Assembly (NCBI RefSeq): GCF_000499385.1
Contig: NW_013651941.1
Span: 1-11,462, forward strand
Origin: Eimeria necatrix
Lineage: Eukaryota; Apicomplexa; Conoidasida; Eucoccidiorida; Eimeriidae
DNA: 11,462 nucleotides
Direction: 5' to 3'
Positions 8,017 through 11,462 of the stretch are shown here, piece after piece. Both the position numbers and the translations under genes were made by a program. The notes under the pieces were generated by a model, which saw only the letters and a program-made list of their open reading frames with translations, was not told the DNA's origin and ran no database searches. Every line of letters begins with the position of its first letter. The first letter of the stretch is position 1.

Positions 8017-9745
8017 CTTGTATGCTACGTGGACTCAGTAGTTACGTTGCGCATACTGGCTATCGTGCAGTGGCGACTATGCACGCGTTGTCCACAGTGT
8101 TTGAGGGAAAACCAACATTTCTTAGTGGGTCTTCCGCACGTCTGTACTTGTACCAGCTTCATTTATCAGCAAACGCTAGAATTAGAGCGTCGACCTGTGC
8201 TAGCCACAGCTCTGATGCAACGGTGACCCTGTGTGCTGTGTTCGTGTGGCGACGCAGAACGTACTTCAAATCGCCTACAATGCCGTTGCGCAACTACACA
8301 CCAAAACTGCAACCACCATTGCCTTAGCGAACACTAGCATGAAGCGCACAACGCTTGTCTAGTCGCCAAATCAAAAAAACACAAAGAACCTAGAGGTGTG
8401 ATGCGAGAGCGTGAGTTTTACCAGGCAAAGTAAAAAACTGGGGAAACAGACCCACTTGCGAGGCGCAGTGCTGGCGCAGATATGCCATCGATCTCTGACC
8501 CAGCAAACTTTTTCGAGATCACGTGCAAGCGTAACGCGCTTTCTGGAAACTATCTTGCAGTGTTCGTGGTCACATTGGGCGATTCTTGAACCAAAGCCTT
8601 GCCGTTTCTAGAGCCGAAAATTTCCCGAAAACACTTGGCGCCAATATGCTTTCATCGTTCTGCAGACTGTATGCTTGGTTCATGTGGCATTGCCATGGCA
8701 TTGCCTGACGTTACCAAGCTGTTTGCTGTTGCAAGCAGCGGTGATTATTTTATCGAGATTTCACTGAGGCAAGAGCCCGCAGTATTGTGACCTAGCCCTT
8801 GGCATAAGCATATGAAAGACGGCCTTCGTTTTCTGCGACCAGATTGTGTGTCCCTTAGCTCGACAGGAAAAGTACCTTTTGGCTCCAGATACACTGAGTA
8901 CTTACGCGCGAACGCAAACTGTTGCTAACTTGATTTATTCTCTCCCAACATTTGCATGGCGGTACTCCTATTGTGGGGACAGGCTGTGGGATGCGCAGGA
9001 GTACAAGCGCTTCCAAGCGCTTGCTTTGCTGGCCATTCCCACAGCATCTTGAAGCACATTGACACTGTCATTTTTGTTGCCCATGAGATTGCCACCGCAT
9101 TCTGAGCTTGTTTTTTACTTCTCACTACTTGCACTTGCTCTATTTGTCTTGGGAATTCAAATTTTTGCAGCTGTACAGTACACGCGTACAAAACTGGTTG
9201 GAGTACAGGGGATGTCGAAGCAAGAGACACATTTGCCTCGACAAACGGTGCATGCCTACGGATATGGTGATGCTGTATAGAAGTGAACGCCAAACGTTGT
9301 AAAACACCCATGAGAAAAAGGTCAAAATACACCACTTGGATCCGCGGGTGGCGAGTGATTTCTCCAGAAAAAAGCTGACTCAAAGAATTCTTCAAAGTCG
9401 TCTGTGGCATGCGGCGTAGCCGTACTGCTGTTGCTCACCATCTCGTCTGATACTTTTGCAGCTATCCATAAGGCAACACAAAAGGCTGAAAGCCAAGCAC
9501 GAAGCACATCCCGCTATATTGTGTTCCAGTTGTGTGGAGAACTCTGTAACCAAACAGTGTCTAAACTTCGCACCTTGGAATTGCACAATTCGCACCGCGA
9601 TAAAGTATCATTAGTGGCCATCTGCCAGGGACACTTTTTTGTGCACTACACTACAATGGCGAGTGCGCAGAGTCCTGTTGGAGTGGACAGACGTGAAACA
9701 GGCACTATCCAAACAAACTGGAAAGACATGCTGTCCAACAGTTAG
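8017..9745 (+). CDS. Candidate multi-exon or decayed gene, hypothetical
   Basis: Best coding candidate in the window; family not recognised. A phase-consistent splice chain is 8338-8410 (donor AGC|GTGAGT), 8612-8740 (acceptor CCGTTTCTAG, donor GCG|GTGATT), 8859-8972 (acceptor GTGTCCCTTAG), 9171-9266 (acceptor CAAATTTTTGCAG, donor ATG|GTGATG) and 9462-9745 (acceptor GATACTTTTGCAG, ends in TAG). A preceding exon at 8017-8222 is open in two frames, and both have a donor at 8223. Against this model, one unspliced frame from 7999 to 9447 carries only nine stops in 483 codons (about 24 expected) and reads protein-like between them, which would mean a pseudogene. A 161-codon minus-strand frame (9410-8925) is a further competitor. 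No catalytic motif was seen. The last exon is basic and Ser/Thr-rich, without membrane segments. The organisation is unresolved. Confidence 0.35.
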
Positions 9746-10101
9746 AAGCCACTGATTTTATGTTACGTTCTCCACACTGCTCAGCCCTACATAAAACGAC
9801 AGAGCAACTTCACTTTTTTTGCTCACAGAACAAAAATTCAAAGCTGGACGCCAACTGATCCGCATCTCAACAACATATTCATATCACTCCCTGACAAACA
9901 TAATTCATGTAGAACGACAAAGACACCAAACTGACGCTTCATAGATTCCAACAATCTATTCAGGCAAATGTTCGGGATTTTTGCTACGTCAACAAACACT
10001 AGTAACACACACATTCCGAGGGCGAAACTATGCCAGGCATGCACTGTCACAGTCCTTTGATTTACCCGAAGGACGAAAGGTTGAACAGTATCTCGCTGAC
10101 C
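9746..10101. other. Interval without a supported gene
   Basis: AT-richer sequence between the candidate terminal exon and the GC-rich repeat-bounded block. No frame above 70 codons, no clear AATAAA on the plus strand and no repeat were seen. One GCATGC site is at 10037. Confidence 0.4.
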
Positions 10102-10306
10102 AAGTGCCTGAGGCGTACCATTGGTGTGGGAGCGTTTGGCGTTTGTGCAGCGAATATTTGTTGTGTTGAGGCAACCGTCTCGGCATTGTCTGGTTGACGG
10201 AAGAGACGTTGAGGCTAGGATGCACTTGATGCCCAGCTCGGTCCCACAGTTCCAGGACTCGGCTGGGAATATGAAGATACTGCTGTCAGTCTATCGACGT
10301 GATTGG
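10102..10306 (+). repeat. Dispersed repeat family, copy 2 (right half)
   Basis: This copy matches the right half of copy 1 up to the same GATTGG break, and matches the last 101 bp of the window with four differences (about 96%), so copies 2 and 3 are closer to each other than to copy 1. It starts within the segment AAGTGCCTGAGG and therefore lacks the left half. The plus frame entering from 10121 stays open through the repeat to TGA at 10331. On the minus strand, the frame that is open in copy 1 is cut here by TGG to TGA (LELWDRA frame), which favours the plus strand as the coding one, if either is. Confidence 0.9.
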
Positions 10307-11256
10307 TGCGGTGCGATGGTGCGCAGAGGCTGATGGACGCGGGAATGCTGGCAAGGAGGAAGCGTTGCAACAACTTCATGCTTTCTGAGGCGCGCGTTGA
10401 CGGCGTTGTACAACATTGCTAGCTGCCTAGACACGGTTGTGCTGAATACGGTGCGTGGTTGGCTGCGTTCGCAGAGTGTACGTTTTAGGTGACGCCTGAG
10501 CACAGGTCGAATCAGCAGGTCAGCATATTCCATATTTTGTTTTGCGCTGACTGTTTGGTAGAGCATGGGATAGAACGTTGCTGACGATCCGCGTTCCTGC
10601 GGCTCAAGTCGTTTCCACACTTATTGGGAATATAGGTCGCATCAAGCACTTGTTTCACACCCTTGCTAGCAAGGGTTCGCTCAGAGGCTCGTCCTATTTC
10701 CTGCACCTTTCGAACGTTGGCAGCGTTCCGTGGCTGTTTTTGAGAGACGGGGTTTATGGCGCAGTGTTCTGATGCCTGGCTTCTCTGCTGCGCTGCGGCT
10801 AATCGCGCCAAACAGGTCACTGTCTGCGCTCTGCGGGTGTGCTGCGCAGTTGCGCACTGGGTTCAAGACATTTGCGTGACTCGGCGAGTCTTCTGGAGCC
10901 TGGAAACAGCACTGCGTGCGCCACGCGTCGACCTTCAAGGCCGCGCCTCCAGAGGCACAATCCAAAGGTCTTGAGTGCGAAACAGTCTTTTCGTGCCTTG
11001 CAACGCCCGCGACGACGTTTCCAAAGTGCAGAGGAGACGGCATCTCTATGCTCTGCATACGCAGTGCAACGGACTTCGTTGTGTAAGCATAACGAGGGTT
11101 TGACTTGGTTGTGAGCCAACGACACCTCATGTGTTTCGGTACTGGCCCGTGTTCGCGTGCGTCGTGTCGCAGCAAACATTGCCGGCGCAGAGCTCGAAAA
11201 TTGGAGGGAAAAACGTGAGCAAGAAACTGACGTGTGCCATTACAGGTCTGCCAAGA
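10112..11256 (+). pseudogene. Possible decayed coding element between repeat copies
   Basis: Three plus-strand frames follow one another through this GC-rich block. One frame covers 10112-10558 with two internal TGA stops (10331, 10490). A second covers 10551-10769, and a third covers 10756-11256 with two internal TGA stops (10972, 11101). The overlaps would need two frameshifts. The pattern fits a degraded open reading frame of a mobile element carried between the two repeat copies. Competing readings exist: minus-strand frames of 164 codons (11175-10681) and 109 codons (10620-10291) are uninterrupted, though the longer starts at TTG. At about 55% GC, long chance frames are more frequent. 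No transposase, reverse transcriptase or integrase motif was recognised on either strand. Confidence 0.2.
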
Positions 11257-11462
11257 TGATACGTCTGAAACTTACTGCTGCTGCGGTTCATTTGAAAACG
11301 AACAGAGACGTTTCCTTCGACTGCGCCACACAACGTTCGGCGGTTTTGCGGAGCTGAAGTGCCCGAGGCTTACCATTTGTGTGGGAGCGTTTGGCGTTTG
11401 TGCAGCGAATATTTGTTGTGTTGAGGCAACCGTTTCGGCATTGTCTGGTTGACGGAAGAGAC
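11206..11462 (+). repeat. Dispersed repeat family, copy 3 (runs off the window)
   Basis: It begins at GGGAAAAACGTGAGC, aligned with 4614 onward, and continues past the window edge. It contains the 10-bp CCATTTGTGT missing from copy 1 and the shorter CCGTTTCGG run, as in copy 2. The shared point GGGAGCGTTTGG lies 1265 bp after the same point in copy 2, so the block could be one unit of a ~1.27-kb tandem array or an element with direct terminal repeats. Both copies with a left half share a 31-nt stretch beginning GTGAGC and ending TTACAG. Confidence 0.9.

Noticed and set aside
9059..9280. 73-codon plus frame with an apparent membrane helix
   Set aside because: The hydrophobic run comes from a T- and pyrimidine-rich stretch that ends exactly in TTTTTGCAG at 9170, so it is better explained as the 3' end of an intron.
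8925..9410. 161-codon minus-strand frame
   Set aside because: It runs antisense to two near-ideal plus-strand acceptors (9170, 9461) and to the low-stop plus frame. It has no motif and no minus-strand splice or start context. It remains possible but is less well supported.
7999..9447. Stop-codon reassignment (TGA as Trp, or all stops recoded)
   Set aside because: Reading TGA as Trp gives plausible-looking text here, but applied to the right-end frames it gives an unnaturally high Trp content. TAA and TAG also interrupt the frame. Introns or pseudogene decay explain the data more simply.
10681..11175. Longest uninterrupted frame in the window (164 codons, minus strand)
   Set aside because: It starts at TTG, lies in the GC-rich block where long chance frames are common, overlaps another 120-codon frame on the same strand, and shows no recognisable motif. 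Kept only as an alternative to the plus-strand decayed frames.
1..11462. Bacterial or phage origin with short genes
   Set aside because: There are no operons, consistent ribosome-binding sites, tRNAs or long frames. Open segments are short, many start at TTG or GTG without context, and splice-like signals are abundant.
1..11462. CRISPR array, tRNA, rRNA or riboswitch
   Set aside because: No regularly spaced short repeats, no T-loop GGTTCRANYCC pattern in a cloverleaf context and no recognisable rRNA segment were seen. Read by eye only.

Overview
No gene in this window could be identified by name. The sequence looks like intron-rich, gene-poor nuclear DNA of a eukaryote, probably a protist. 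The longest uninterrupted reading frame is only about 160 codons, the frames are scattered over both strands, and there is no operon packing, Shine-Dalgarno spacing, tRNA or rRNA. Splice-like signals are frequent: GTAAGT/GTAAGG/GTGAGT donors and T-rich TTTGCAG/TTTACAG acceptors. The palindrome GCATGC occurs 12 times where about 2 are expected. This motif is prominent in apicomplexan (especially coccidian) DNA, so a coccidian-like parasite is a reasonable but unproven guess.

Layout. (1) 34-1436, minus strand: a chain of five open segments can be joined in phase through GT-AG introns, giving a hypothetical protein of about 314 residues. (2) 1757-2110: two diverged copies of an ~80-bp segment, each carrying a GTAAGG donor-like site. 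(3) 2372-3705, plus strand: several open segments with splice signals, including 2862-3048 and 3598-3705. (4) 3769-3825: a perfect 27-bp inverted repeat with a 3-nt loop. (5) 3826-4613: essentially featureless, with one short ORF. (6) 4614-4964: first copy of a repeat family that returns at 10102-10306 and 11206-11462. (7) 4965-6838: mostly no call, apart from one candidate terminal exon at 5809-5961. (8) 7016-9745, plus strand: the best candidate for a spliced or decayed gene. It has strong acceptors at 7015, 7413, 9170 and 9461, strong donors at 7089 and 8411, and one frame with unusually few stops from 7999 to 9447. (9) 10102-11462: a GC-richer block (about 55% in sampled lines against roughly 40-48% elsewhere) bounded by two repeat copies. 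It carries long, broken or overlapping frames and resembles a decayed mobile or tandemly duplicated element.

The exon models rest on splice consensus, phase agreement and open frames read by eye. Many short segments are open in more than one frame, so protein-like appearance alone is weak evidence. All gene calls are low confidence, and no biochemical function or interaction between the genes can be stated.
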